Source: Candidatus Poseidoniaceae archaeon (GTDB taxonomy: Archaea > Thermoplasmatota > Poseidoniia > Poseidoniales > Poseidoniaceae). From it: DNA of 64,000 nt. Numbering within the stretch: the first letter of the stretch is position 1; every line of letters starts with the position of its first letter. This document shows, piece after piece, positions 38,919-48,696 of this stretch. Below the pieces are notes generated by a model that worked only from the letters and a program-made list of their open reading frames with translations, was not told the origin of the DNA and did no database searches. A program made the translations under genes and the position numbers. Location of the stretch: NCBI GenBank assembly GCA_016777125.1, contig JADHSC010000001.1, forward strand, positions 1 to 64,000, written 5' to 3'.

Positions 38919-40214
38919 TCACACGTTTGGAAGTAATCCGATTCTTGCAAGACCTGACCAAACAGGGTCAAGGAACCTTGGAAGGAATCTGTGTCGAAGA
39001 TAAACCGCAGCAGCCAATGAGAGTTTCTGTACCTTGGAAAGACCGACTCTGCGAGTGAATACATCGCCTTGTTGCTTCTCTATTTGCTTCAAAATTTTAT
39101 CGTAAAATGCAATCATTGCTGCAGGAGAGTAACGCGTTCTTCGAGGAAGAAGCGGTAATAATTGACGTGCTTCTTCCAAATAGGTTCGAGCTCGCTCAGC
39201 ATAATGATGGCAGTAAGGCTCCCATGAAGAATTGAGAACAACTTTTCCTCCATGCAGATCTTGTTCGCCAATTCCATTGTGCTCAAGTTCGTCGAGAGGA
39301 AGATAAACACGATCTCTCTCAATATCTTCACCGACATCGCGCAATACGTTTGTCAACTGCATGAAGATACCCCAAGATTCTGCAAACTTTCTTGCACGTG
39401 GGTCATCATATCCGTAGATTTCAATACACATTAAGCCAACAACTGAAGCTACTCTGTAACAGTAAACATAGAGTTCATCGAATGTTCTATAGCGATTACT
39501 GTAGAGGTCGTCTTCCATACCAGATATAAGATCATCAAAGACACTGCGAGGAATTGAGTAGCGATCTACAGTATCCTTGAGTGCAAGGAAAACTGGGTCA
39601 GTACTGTAAACGCCTGAATAACATGTAGAGAGTTTCTTTCTAAAGAAAAAGAGTTGACTGATTTTGTTAAGATAAACTTCATTATCAAGAATAGTGGTCC
39701 TTTGTTGCAAAGACTCAAGTTGTTCACGATATTCTTTTGCTTCTTGGTTTAACTCGCCTTCTGCACCAGGGAAACGATCAGCCCAATCGCCATCAGCAAT
39801 ATCATCTGCACGACGACAGAATGCATAGACTGCACACATTGCTTGGCGTTGATCGTCTGGAAGATACTTGAATGAATGGTAGAAGTTTCCGGCTTCTCTC
39901 TTAGTTAACTCCTCACAATATTTGTAAGCAAGACGATGGAGTTCAGCAGGAGGCTTATCAGACCATATAGGTGCGTCTAAATCTGCAAAGGGATCAACAA
40001 GTTCATTCTCATCCCCAATAATTCCAATCAATAATGCTCCTTCGCGAAGAGCCTCCATAGCAGTCATGCTAACTGCCTTAACAGCATCTCTAGCTAACAT
40101 GACACCTGCTCTGAGGCGGTCGAGTGGAGTCGGATTTTCCTTTGCTGAGACTGAACTCTCTGCACCTCCCTTCAACGGGAAGAGAAGGTCCAAGGGTTTC
40201 CGGCGTTCCAGCAT
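38919..40214 (-). CDS. Squalene/phytoene synthase family protein (paralogue 1, HpnC/CrtB-like)
   Basis: YAFCRRADDIADGDW and LTNVLRDVGEDIERDRVYLPLDEL Asp-rich motifs. Confidence 0.9.
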   Translation of the reverse strand: MLERRKPLDLLFPLKGGAESSVSAKENPTPLDRLRAGVMLARDAVKAVSMTAMEALREGALLIGIIGDENELVDPFADLDAPIWSDKPPAELHRLAYKYCEELTKREAGNFYHSFKYLPDDQRQAMCAVYAFCRRADDIADGDWADRFPGAEGELNQEAKEYREQLESLQQRTTILDNEVYLNKISQLFFFRKKLSTCYSGVYSTDPVFLALKDTVDRYSIPRSVFDDLISGMEDDLYSNRYRTFDELYVYCYRVASVVGLMCIEIYGYDDPRARKFAESWGIFMQLTNVLRDVGEDIERDRVYLPLDELEHNGIGEQDLHGGKVVLNSSWEPYCHHYAERARTYLEEARQLLPLLPRRTRYSPAAMIAFYDKILKQIEKQQGDVFTRRVGLSKVQKLSLAAAVYLRHRFLPRFLDPVWSGLARIGLLPNV

Positions 40215-40334
40215 CCTAACCAGTTATTCCTCGCGCTACTTCCTTAAGAGGCCTCCTCTCGAAAGTTTGGATTAAATAAAGTTAAAGCAGGAGTGTAAAC
40301 TTTTACTTACAAGGAATGCTCAGTCGTGTAATCT

Positions 40335-41351
40335 TCATTTATCTTTATTCTTTTCAAGCAAACGACGTACTCCCCCTGGAATAACCAGAGCGCGCAATAA
40401 TTTCCTTGCATAAGATTTCATCTCATCTCTTGTAACCTTAATTCGTTCATCTGAATCAAGAATATTTCCAGTTCTCAAGAGAGTGACCGTACGCTGGCCA
40501 ATCAACACCGGCAACATACATGATGCTTTGAGACGGAATTGTTTGTCGGGAAGCATTCGAATGTAATCTGTGGCAGCTTCAAGATGTTCATTTGTTAAAT
40601 CCAAATATGCATCGTAGAGGGGACGGAATGTATCAAGATTTGAATCATCCAAGAGATCTTCTGGGACCAATCCGTGCTCTGCGAGTGCTTCACTTGGAAT
40701 GTAACATCTTCCAAAACGTAAATCCTCTGGAATATCTCGAAGAATGTTGATCATTTGAAGCGCCTTCCCGAATCGAATTCCTTTCTCAAGGAATATTTTC
40801 TCTTTCTCTGGAGATAACGTCATGAGATGGGCAAGAGACATCTTGCTCCAGAACGTACCAACGCAACCTGCAACTCTGTAGGCATAGTCATCCAATTCAT
40901 CATCTGAGGTGAGAGATAAAATGTTTCCACCTTCCATTGCTGTTCCAAAGCGTTGAAGATCAAGCATTTGCCCCCCTACGATTATTTCTAAGCATTCCAG
41001 AATACGCTTGCGATCTCCTTCATCATATTCTTGTAATCCTTCAATAACATCTTCTGCATTAAGAAGAAGTTCAGCCTCATGTGGATTCGTTTGAATCTCC
41101 GCAAGGTCTGAAAAATCCGGTAGAATGGTTTCACGGCCTTGGGCCACATCATTGTATTTCTCCAAAAAATCAAGTAAAATTTCGGCCTCACCGTGCTTAG
41201 AATCAGCAATTGTGTCAGCAAGTCTAGCCAAAAGGTACAGCATACCAATCTGGCCACGTACCTTTTTTGGAAGATATTTCAAGGTAGGATAAAACGAACG
41301 TGATGTTGTTTCAAGAAGTTTGTCAATTTTAGCATTGATTAGTACTGACAT
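40335..41351 (-). CDS. Squalene/phytoene synthase family protein (paralogue 2)
   Basis: TTSRSFYPTLKYLPKKVRGQIGMLYLLARLADTIADS; INILRDIPEDLRFGRCYIP; Met at 41351 preferred. Confidence 0.87.
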   Translation of the reverse strand: MSVLINAKIDKLLETTSRSFYPTLKYLPKKVRGQIGMLYLLARLADTIADSKHGEAEILLDFLEKYNDVAQGRETILPDFSDLAEIQTNPHEAELLLNAEDVIEGLQEYDEGDRKRILECLEIIVGGQMLDLQRFGTAMEGGNILSLTSDDELDDYAYRVAGCVGTFWSKMSLAHLMTLSPEKEKIFLEKGIRFGKALQMINILRDIPEDLRFGRCYIPSEALAEHGLVPEDLLDDSNLDTFRPLYDAYLDLTNEHLEAATDYIRMLPDKQFRLKASCMLPVLIGQRTVTLLRTGNILDSDERIKVTRDEMKSYARKLLRALVIPGGVRRLLEKNKDK

Positions 41352-41479
41352 TGACTCCTCCCCTGTCCGACCCAACCTAATCTTCCGCATGAAGATTCGT
41401 GTTCTCACTGGCAAATTTTCGTGGCCGTAATACAGAAGACTTTAGATTGAAGGGGCGGTACGTCTGCATAGGTGAGGAG

Positions 41480-42937
41480 ATGGACTGTGGTTCTTGCGCT
41501 GCAATGATTCCTGATGACAGTATCTTCTGTCCAGAATGCGGGTCACGTCAAGAAATGTCCAGAGCAGGGAGTTTCTCAGCCATTGGGTCTACAAGTCTCG
41601 GTGGAGGTGAAGTAACCGGAGGCCGTGGTTTTGGAGTCGTCTCAGGAGAGGCTGTTCGCCAACAAAGAGAGACACAACAGCAGGGAATGCCTCAAGGGAT
41701 TCCAGCCGATGTTCTTCAACAAATTGCATCAGGCATTCATCAACAATCGAACCTCCCTCCAGGTGGCCAAATTCCACCTCAACAACCTTCTCAATTTCCG
41801 AACCAAATGAGTAATCAATTCCCACAAGCCCAACCGTTTGGTCAAAACCAACCTGGTCAAATGCCCCAGAGCCAACAAAGAAGTGATATCCCGACACTAC
41901 CAAAAGGACCGACACTGGGTAGCGGGGAACTTCCAACTTCAAACGTTGAACCACAATTGGGAGGGACTACAGTATCAAACAATCCAGCGGCTTCGCCTAC
42001 AGATGCGATGGTGAATCGATTGGCTGAGACGGAACGTGCAGTAAAAACTGAACGAAGAAGTCAGTGGCTCAACATGAATCAATCTAGTGCAACGAATGTT
42101 CTTGCTAATTTAGGAGCCGATCTCCCCTCACATCTGAAAGATGCACAAGGAATTACTCCGGCTGCTGAAGTAATTGCTGGAACGATGGGCCAGACTTCAC
42201 CAGATGCCCCAAATGAAGCCCTTTTGAGACGAATGTGCGAAGTTGCTTCTCGCCGAGTTGCTCGAAAACGCGGTGTTGCTGTTGAAACGCCAGAAGCAAA
42301 AACTGTTGACGGTGCCCTAATCGTAAACCTAACCTATGTCGACGATGGCAGGGTACTTGATACCCCTGAAGATTTAGAATCTGCATTTGAACACGCGATC
42401 CAAACTGAAGTGGCTTTGAAAGGATTTGACATGGATGTTCAAATCATCTTATCTTGCATGAAAGATGGAAAGGTCAGTACAATCGGAGCAACTGAAGAAC
42501 CCGAAGAAGAAATGTTTGCTTGCGAGGTTTGCGATGGCCTCGTTAAAGAATCTGATCCAAAATGTCCACATTGTGGAGCTGTTTTTGAAGAAGAAGAGGA
42601 AGAACTCGAAGAAAAGCCATCACGAGGAAGACCACCTGGACCATCTCGTGGAGGACCACCTGGACCAAAGAAGTCAGGGCCACCGGGTGGAGGACCACCT
42701 GGACCAAAGAAGTCAGGGCCACCGGGCGGAGGGCCACCCGGACCAAAGAAGGGTGGAGGACCACCCGGACCAAAGAAGTCAGGGCCACCGGGCGGAGGAT
42801 CACCTGGACCAAAGAAGTCAGGGCCACCGGGCGGAGGGCCACCCGGACCAAAGAAGGGTGGAGGACCACCCGGACCAAAGAAGTCAGGGCCACCAAAAGG
42901 AGGTCCATCCGGACCTAAACGTGGCCCGCCTCGATGA
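41480..42937 (+). CDS. Zinc-ribbon protein with Gln/Pro-rich linker and C-terminal collagen-like GPPGPKK repeats
   Basis: N-terminal MDCGSCAAMIPDDSIFCPECGSRQ and internal CEVCDGLVKESDPKCPHCG zinc ribbons; C-terminal GGGPPGPKKSGPPG repeats. Confidence 0.75.
   Translation: MDCGSCAAMIPDDSIFCPECGSRQEMSRAGSFSAIGSTSLGGGEVTGGRGFGVVSGEAVRQQRETQQQGMPQGIPADVLQQIASGIHQQSNLPPGGQIPPQQPSQFPNQMSNQFPQAQPFGQNQPGQMPQSQQRSDIPTLPKGPTLGSGELPTSNVEPQLGGTTVSNNPAASPTDAMVNRLAETERAVKTERRSQWLNMNQSSATNVLANLGADLPSHLKDAQGITPAAEVIAGTMGQTSPDAPNEALLRRMCEVASRRVARKRGVAVETPEAKTVDGALIVNLTYVDDGRVLDTPEDLESAFEHAIQTEVALKGFDMDVQIILSCMKDGKVSTIGATEEPEEEMFACEVCDGLVKESDPKCPHCGAVFEEEEEELEEKPSRGRPPGPSRGGPPGPKKSGPPGGGPPGPKKSGPPGGGPPGPKKGGGPPGPKKSGPPGGGSPGPKKSGPPGGGPPGPKKGGGPPGPKKSGPPKGGPSGPKRGPPR
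42649..42930 (+). repeat. In-gene tandem repeat encoding (GGGPPGPKKSGPPG)n
   Basis: Near-identical 39-bp unit ggaggaccacctggaccaaagaagtcagggccaccgggt, interspersed with a shorter GPKKGG variant. Confidence 0.85.
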
Positions 42938-45729
42938 AGGGCGTTTGTATGAACCACAATCTCAGTGAATTCGGAGGAATTCATTTCTCCGGAAAACTAC
43001 GTCCTTCCCAAGTTGCAGCCGTATCAGTAATAGAACCGGAATTAGATTTGAAAGGTAAGCATTTACACATTGTCGCTCCTCCTGGATCTGGAAAAACAGT
43101 GCTTGGATTATATGTCTGGTCAGACCTCGTTCGAAAGCCTACGCTGGTTTTATCTCCCAATTCAGCAATCCAAGCGCAATGGGCTGCACGTACATCGTTG
43201 TTCGACCTTGATGGGAAAGAAGATTTGATCAGCACAGATTCAAAGAACCCCGGTCTACTGACTTCGTTAACATATCAATCTATCACTATGCCAAAGAAAG
43301 GTGGAGAAGACTTAGATGAAAGTGCTCTTCAGTTATGGAATTTAAATCTCATCGAAAAAGGAGAAGCTGAAAGCAGTGAATCGGCTGAAGCATGGATTTT
43401 AGATTTGAAGGTTAAGAATCCAGATTATTATAAATCACGTCTATCGGTCTATAGCAAAAAGGTACGAGATGACCTAGCACAACATGGCAACGCAATGTGG
43501 ACATTACACGACTCCTCTAGAGAGACACTTATCCGTCTAAAGGAGATTGGAATTGGATTGATTATTCTTGATGAATGCCATCATATGCTACATCATTGGG
43601 GCAGAGTGCTTGCAGAGGTACGAGAATTCTTTGATGATCCAATCGTTTTGGGACTAACTGCAACCCCTCCGGACTATTCTCAAATTGATGAAGAAGATGC
43701 GAAGCGGTATCAAGAGTTCTTTGGCGAAATCGATTATGAAGTTCCTGTACCCGCTCTTGTACGAGATTCTAACCTTGCACCTTACCAAGACCTGTGTTAC
43801 TTCGTCCGCCCTGAAAATAAGGAATTAGAGTATATTTCAACGGTTGATGATGAATTCGACCAACTTCTATCGGAAGTTCAGAGGCCAACTGAAGACGAAA
43901 AAAGAGTACCTGAACTTCAACGATGGATTTTCGACGTACTCGATAAGCGAATCTTGCCTGGAGGGAAAAGCGTCACTTGGCAAAAATTCCATACCAAAAA
44001 CTCCGATTTTGCCGATGCTGCCCGGATTTATTTGACAAAAAACCAGATTAAATTACCTCAAGGAGTCCCTAGCCCTCCGACGGATTTGCTGAATTCAGGC
44101 CTTAACAAGCTCTCATACTTACGTCCGGTTTTGGATCGATACGTTCGTCATGGACTTCGCCGTTCTGAATCAACCGAAGATCATCGACGAGGAGAAGATC
44201 TCACAAAACGGTTGAGGCTCTTGGGGATTCAAATTACCGAAACCGGTTCAAGGCCATGTGCTTCTCCAGTTGGACGTATTATGGCCTATTCATCTTCTAA
44301 GGTCAAGGCCATTTCGGATATCATTACCACTGAAATGCAATCCTTGGGACCAGATATTCGGGCAGTAGTCATCACCGATTTTGAGAAAACCTCTGCAACA
44401 ACTCTGGTCGAGGGAGTTCTCGATGAAGAGGCGGGAGGTGCTGTTGCAGCATTTAGAGCATTAGTGGATTGTTCTTCTGGCGATCTGCTCGATCCTATAT
44501 TGATGACTGGAAGTACCGTTCTTGTTGATGATGATTTAGCGGAACGATTCCTTGAGGCAGCTCGAGCATGGATTGCAGAAAGAGAACTGAAAATCGTACT
44601 TTCAGACAACCAAAAAGGCCGTTATCATGAAATTGTAGGAAAAGGAAAGGATTGGATTCCTCGATATTATTCGATGATGATTACAGAATTCTTCCAAAAT
44701 GGTTTGACAAAATGCCTCATTGGAACGAGAGGACTTCTAGGAGAAGGTTGGGATGCTTCAAAGATTAACGTGCTCATTGACTTGACAACTGTCACAACCA
44801 GTATGAGCATTAACCAACTTAGAGGACGTTCTATTCGCTTAGACAAAGAATGGCCGGAGAAGGTTGCAAACAATTGGGACATTGTATGCTTAGCAGAGGA
44901 ATTCACAAACGGGTTTGCTGATTACAATCGATTCAAGGAGAAGCACAAGCAATTGTACGGTGTCTGTGATGATGGTGCTATTGAGAAAGGCGTCGGTCAC
45001 GTACACGCAGCCTTTACAGAAGCACAGCCTGAAGGAATAAGCGAAGGCATGGCATTGTTCAATGAGGAGATGTTAAGGAGATCACGTAACAGAATTCGAA
45101 GTCGAGAGTTATGGGGTATAGGACAGCCATTCTCAGCACTGCCAACACAAGCAGTGGAAACAAAGTGTGCTGCAGGATTTGCAGGAGGATTTAATTTCGG
45201 GGTTAGAAAAAGTCCCTGGACTGATGAATCTTTGATTCAAGCAATTGCAGATGCGATCTCAAACAGCCTCATCCATACGGGCCATATCTCCGCAAATTGT
45301 CGAACATCTGGTGGTGACAGAGGAGGTGGATGGCTTCGAGTACATCTAAACAACAGCACAGAAGAAGAAGCAGCAATATTCACTGAAGCACTTGAAGAGG
45401 TCCTCGGTCGACTCGAAAAGCCGCGGTATGTCATTTCCAGATCTTCGCGCTTCTTGGAAGAGACTTGGCTTACGAAACTTCTTCCTGAAGTATTAGCGAA
45501 GTACATGAGACCAATAAAAAGTCAACTCGTAATGTATCATTCAGTCCCTAAAATCTTAGCAGGTAAGGCTGACGATGCTGAGGTGTTCCTCAAATATTGG
45601 GAAGAATTTGTCAGCCCTGCAGAGTTATTTTACGCACATAGTAAGGAAGGGAAGAAGAAATTAGAGTTTATCCGACAACTAGGGAGGACGCCAAAGAACT
45701 CTCTCCACAGAAAGGAAATCTTCCTATGA
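42934..45729 (+). CDS. Large SF2 DEAD/DEAH-type helicase
   Basis: Motif I APPGSGKT, II IILDECHH, III GLTATPP, V GTRGLLGEGWDASKINVLIDL, VI QLRGRSIRL; about 270-aa C-terminal extension. Confidence 0.85.
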   Translation: MKGVCMNHNLSEFGGIHFSGKLRPSQVAAVSVIEPELDLKGKHLHIVAPPGSGKTVLGLYVWSDLVRKPTLVLSPNSAIQAQWAARTSLFDLDGKEDLISTDSKNPGLLTSLTYQSITMPKKGGEDLDESALQLWNLNLIEKGEAESSESAEAWILDLKVKNPDYYKSRLSVYSKKVRDDLAQHGNAMWTLHDSSRETLIRLKEIGIGLIILDECHHMLHHWGRVLAEVREFFDDPIVLGLTATPPDYSQIDEEDAKRYQEFFGEIDYEVPVPALVRDSNLAPYQDLCYFVRPENKELEYISTVDDEFDQLLSEVQRPTEDEKRVPELQRWIFDVLDKRILPGGKSVTWQKFHTKNSDFADAARIYLTKNQIKLPQGVPSPPTDLLNSGLNKLSYLRPVLDRYVRHGLRRSESTEDHRRGEDLTKRLRLLGIQITETGSRPCASPVGRIMAYSSSKVKAISDIITTEMQSLGPDIRAVVITDFEKTSATTLVEGVLDEEAGGAVAAFRALVDCSSGDLLDPILMTGSTVLVDDDLAERFLEAARAWIAERELKIVLSDNQKGRYHEIVGKGKDWIPRYYSMMITEFFQNGLTKCLIGTRGLLGEGWDASKINVLIDLTTVTTSMSINQLRGRSIRLDKEWPEKVANNWDIVCLAEEFTNGFADYNRFKEKHKQLYGVCDDGAIEKGVGHVHAAFTEAQPEGISEGMALFNEEMLRRSRNRIRSRELWGIGQPFSALPTQAVETKCAAGFAGGFNFGVRKSPWTDESLIQAIADAISNSLIHTGHISANCRTSGGDRGGGWLRVHLNNSTEEEAAIFTEALEEVLGRLEKPRYVISRSSRFLEETWLTKLLPEVLAKYMRPIKSQLVMYHSVPKILAGKADDAEVFLKYWEEFVSPAELFYAHSKEGKKKLEFIRQLGRTPKNSLHRKEIFL

Positions 45730-46347
45730 GCAACTTGGGCAAGTAAGGCCACTACCCTTACACGACTCACAGAATCGCTCTCTACACTGATAACATCGGA
45801 AATCAAAGGCAGAAATAGATTTTGGACAGTTCGGGCCTGCACATATTTCATCAGACTTGGCTTCATTTTTTGCTACTCCTTCTGAAACATTATCCCAGAA
45901 ACTATAGTCAACTGATTGAGATGAAACTTCTGCGGTGTCTTGAATACTCAATCCGAGGGTTGACATAACAGACTGATTGTTGAAAAATGGCTTTGCAGCC
46001 TTTTCACCAACGTTGAATAAACTCGAATAAGCTTTGATTGCTTCGTCTACTGTAGTTACTGTCACTCCACTGGAATGTATTTTAGCAATTATTGATCTAT
46101 AGTGATAAGTTCCGTAATCAATCGGCGTTCGATTATTTGTTGTTCTTGGCATTTGATTGGCCGGCGTGATTGTCATAATCCCGAGCATTACAAGTATTTG
46201 TGCAAATAATGCAAAACCCACAAAAATGGCTAATATAAGCCATAATCCTGGATCAGCGGGATCACGAAAGGTTTGAATCATGAATCCTATAGATAAAATA
46301 AAAAGGACAGAAAATTTGTTGCTTGAAAAGTTTATTTTTACAGGCAT
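45724..46347 (-). CDS. Membrane protein with C-terminal cysteine-rich zinc-binding domain
   Basis: Two N-terminal TM segments; C-terminal CAGPNCPKSISAFDFRCYQCRERFCESCKGSGLTCPSC. Confidence 0.65.
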   Translation of the reverse strand: MPVKINFSSNKFSVLFILSIGFMIQTFRDPADPGLWLILAIFVGFALFAQILVMLGIMTITPANQMPRTTNNRTPIDYGTYHYRSIIAKIHSSGVTVTTVDEAIKAYSSLFNVGEKAAKPFFNNQSVMSTLGLSIQDTAEVSSQSVDYSFWDNVSEGVAKNEAKSDEICAGPNCPKSISAFDFRCYQCRERFCESCKGSGLTCPSCS

Positions 46348-46372
46348 ATTATCACGAGATGTGGCTAGGCGC

Positions 46373-46450
46373 TGTCCCCGAGCGCCGTCGCCGATTGTTT
46401 CTATGGCCTCGATTCGAGAAATGTCACAGTCCTAAGACTCCATTGGGGAC
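46373..46450 (-). ncRNA. Candidate structured RNA (H/ACA-like or structured 5' leader)
   Basis: Minus strand: GTCCCC...CTCGAaTCGAG...GGGGACA over 78 nt; GC-rich in an AT-rich intergenic region; TATA box (ATTTATATA) about 30 nt upstream. Confidence 0.4.
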
Positions 46451-46472
46451 GATTTTACTTACTTGCAAGCAG

Positions 46473-46481
46473 TATATAAAT
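46473..46481 (-). promoter_or_regulatory. Archaeal TATA box upstream of candidate RNA / 45724..46347 gene
   Basis: Plus-strand TATATAAAT = minus-strand ATTTATATA, matching the archaeal BoxA consensus. Confidence 0.5.
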
Positions 46482-46483
46482 AA

Positions 46484-47764
46484 TCAGTCTCTGACAACCA
46501 TTCTAATGCTTGGTTCACTCTTTCCTGCGAGTTTCTCATATTGAGAACTATCAATCGGAATACCAAGTTTAGTTAGCAATGTTAAATGCGCTCTTGAATA
46601 GATTGATTTAGAATTATTATTGTCTATAATTGATATGAACTTTGGCTCATTGTGCCATATACCATCATCATCCATTATACCCGAGATTCGAACCCAATAA
46701 TGCTCTCTTTGTTTTAGGTTCTCTGATAATTTCTCCATCCCTAGATCCTTTAGAATTTTTACTACCTTCGCCCTCGTGATGGATTCAGGGCAAATGAACA
46801 GAACTCTTTCACCATCTGAAAAAAGAGCACCATAGCCTAGATTCTCCACCTCGATTAGATTGTTTAACCGTTCAAAGCATTCAGCATCCGTCCCCCATGA
46901 GTAAGGCGTCCAAAAGAGGAGTGCACTTCTATCCTCAGTCCCAGGTAAGTGATTACTAACCTCCATAATATAGGAGTGTTCATGTTCAACAACTGTTTGT
47001 CTTTTTTCTTTTACTGGTGCTTTGACAATGGCCTTGGCTTTCTTTGGGATGATAACGGCATGATCGATCTTAGGTATTTGTTCTAGAAGTTTTTTCAGGG
47101 GCATATCAAAATGATTCGCATCTATGCTTGTGCATTGAAAACCAGTTTTTCCATGAATAGATCCTGGTAAACGAATGATTCTACGAGTGTCTGCAGTAAT
47201 TCGTTCATCGACTTCAAAACCTTGCTTCAAGACTCGTGAAAGCAATTCTTTACGCTCATTTCGAACCGTTTCCTCTCGTTCTTTCGGATCAGGGATTCCA
47301 AATTTAGTACGGTCTGTATCTTTGTAGATGAGATGAAATCCCTTACTTCCAGAGAATGTAGCATTAACAAATTCAACCGATTCATTCTCCATAACAAAGG
47401 CGTGAAGACCTTTTGCAACGTTCTTAGCCCTTTCCAAATTTTTCAAACTCAATGGAGCTACATCAATGTCAAACACAATAAGATGGTCAATGAGAATTGG
47501 ATAGGAAGTTTCAGTATCTCGTAATCGAGGTAGGTCTATTGGATTCAACCATGAAGATGTCGAGACATACAAATCGCTTGGAAAATCCTTCCCGATGGAT
47601 TTCATTAATGTGTCATGGTTCCGTATTCGTCTCTTGCAAGTCACCCATCGGCCTTCAAAGGTCCTCCATCTAAACTGATGTTGACTTGGCTTAGAAAGCC
47701 AATCGAATTGTATCGTATTCGACTTGTAATGGGCAATGATTTGTTCATTCCAAGTTGAGTCCAT
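46484..47764 (-). CDS. priS: Archaeo-eukaryotic primase family, probable DNA primase small subunit PriS
   Basis: LIVFDIDVAPL (DxD), NATFSGSKGFHLIY, ITADTRRIIRLPGSIHGKTG. Confidence 0.85.
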   Translation of the reverse strand: MDSTWNEQIIAHYKSNTIQFDWLSKPSQHQFRWRTFEGRWVTCKRRIRNHDTLMKSIGKDFPSDLYVSTSSWLNPIDLPRLRDTETSYPILIDHLIVFDIDVAPLSLKNLERAKNVAKGLHAFVMENESVEFVNATFSGSKGFHLIYKDTDRTKFGIPDPKEREETVRNERKELLSRVLKQGFEVDERITADTRRIIRLPGSIHGKTGFQCTSIDANHFDMPLKKLLEQIPKIDHAVIIPKKAKAIVKAPVKEKRQTVVEHEHSYIMEVSNHLPGTEDRSALLFWTPYSWGTDAECFERLNNLIEVENLGYGALFSDGERVLFICPESITRAKVVKILKDLGMEKLSENLKQREHYWVRISGIMDDDGIWHNEPKFISIIDNNNSKSIYSRAHLTLLTKLGIPIDSSQYEKLAGKSEPSIRMVVRD

Positions 47765-47772
47765 GAGAACCC

Positions 47773-48696
47773 TCAGCGTAGGCCTGCTGCTTTGAGGGAT
47801 TCAAGCAAAACTGCTCCAAGTTCCGATGGATCTCGAGCGCAAGCAATGCCTGCTGCCTCAAATGCTTCGAATTTCTCTTCTGCAGTTCCCTTTCCGCCAG
47901 AAATGATTGCTCCGGCGTGTCCCATTCGCTTACCTGGTGGTGCAGTTGCACCAGCAACGAAACCAACGATTGGTTTTGTGACATTCTCTTTTGCCCAAGC
48001 AGCTGCTTCTTGTTCTGCATTTCCACCGATTTCGCCAATCATAACGATGGCTTCAGTTTGAGAATCTGCTTCAAATGCTGCAAGGCATTCAATGAAACCT
48101 GTTCCGTTGACAGGGTCTCCACCAATACCAACACAGGTTGATTGTCCTTCATCTATGCTCATTGTTTGAGCAACTGCTTCGTAGGTTAAGGTCCCTGATT
48201 TAGAGACAATCCCTATTCTTCCTTTTGCATGGATATGCCCAGGCATGATTCCGATTTTTGCACCGCCACCATCGCCTGGAGTAATGATTCCAGGACAATT
48301 AGGACCAATGAGTCGAACACCTGGTCGGTTTTCAACAAACGCTACAGCCTTGACCATATCGAGTGTTGGAATACCTTCCGTGATACAAACAACGACGCCT
48401 TCCCCTTTGATTTGATCAAATGCATCAGCGGCTTCCATAATCGCTTCTGCTGCAAATGGAGGTGGCACGTAAATGACTGTAGCATCAGCATCTGTTGTTT
48501 CAATTGCCTCAAACATGGAATTCCAAACAGGATATGAATTCCCTTGTAAGTCTACTGTTTGTCCGCCTTTTCCAGGTGTACATCCACCAACAATATTGGT
48601 GCCGTATTCAACCATCTTGTCAGCGTGGAACATTCCTTGCTTTCCTGTTATTCCTTGTACCAGTACCTTTGCGTCTTCTTCAATCCAAATAGCCAT
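47773..48696 (-). CDS. sucD: Succinate-CoA ligase (ADP/GDP-forming) alpha subunit
   Basis: [67 protein letters not shown]. Confidence 0.96.
   Translation of the reverse strand: MAIWIEEDAKVLVQGITGKQGMFHADKMVEYGTNIVGGCTPGKGGQTVDLQGNSYPVWNSMFEAIETTDADATVIYVPPPFAAEAIMEAADAFDQIKGEGVVVCITEGIPTLDMVKAVAFVENRPGVRLIGPNCPGIITPGDGGGAKIGIMPGHIHAKGRIGIVSKSGTLTYEAVAQTMSIDEGQSTCVGIGGDPVNGTGFIECLAAFEADSQTEAIVMIGEIGGNAEQEAAAWAKENVTKPIVGFVAGATAPPGKRMGHAGAIISGGKGTAEEKFEAFEAAGIACARDPSELGAVLLESLKAAGLR

Noticed and set aside
42439-42984. 181-aa minus-strand ORF rich in GGPPPGGPDFFGPG
   Set aside because: Exact antisense of the GPPGPKK repeat; openness is explained by repeat composition and the + strand gene has zinc ribbons and proper context.
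46323-46544. 73-aa plus-strand ORF over the candidate RNA region
   Set aside because: No recognisable protein pattern, overlaps adjacent minus-strand genes; looks like a chance ORF.
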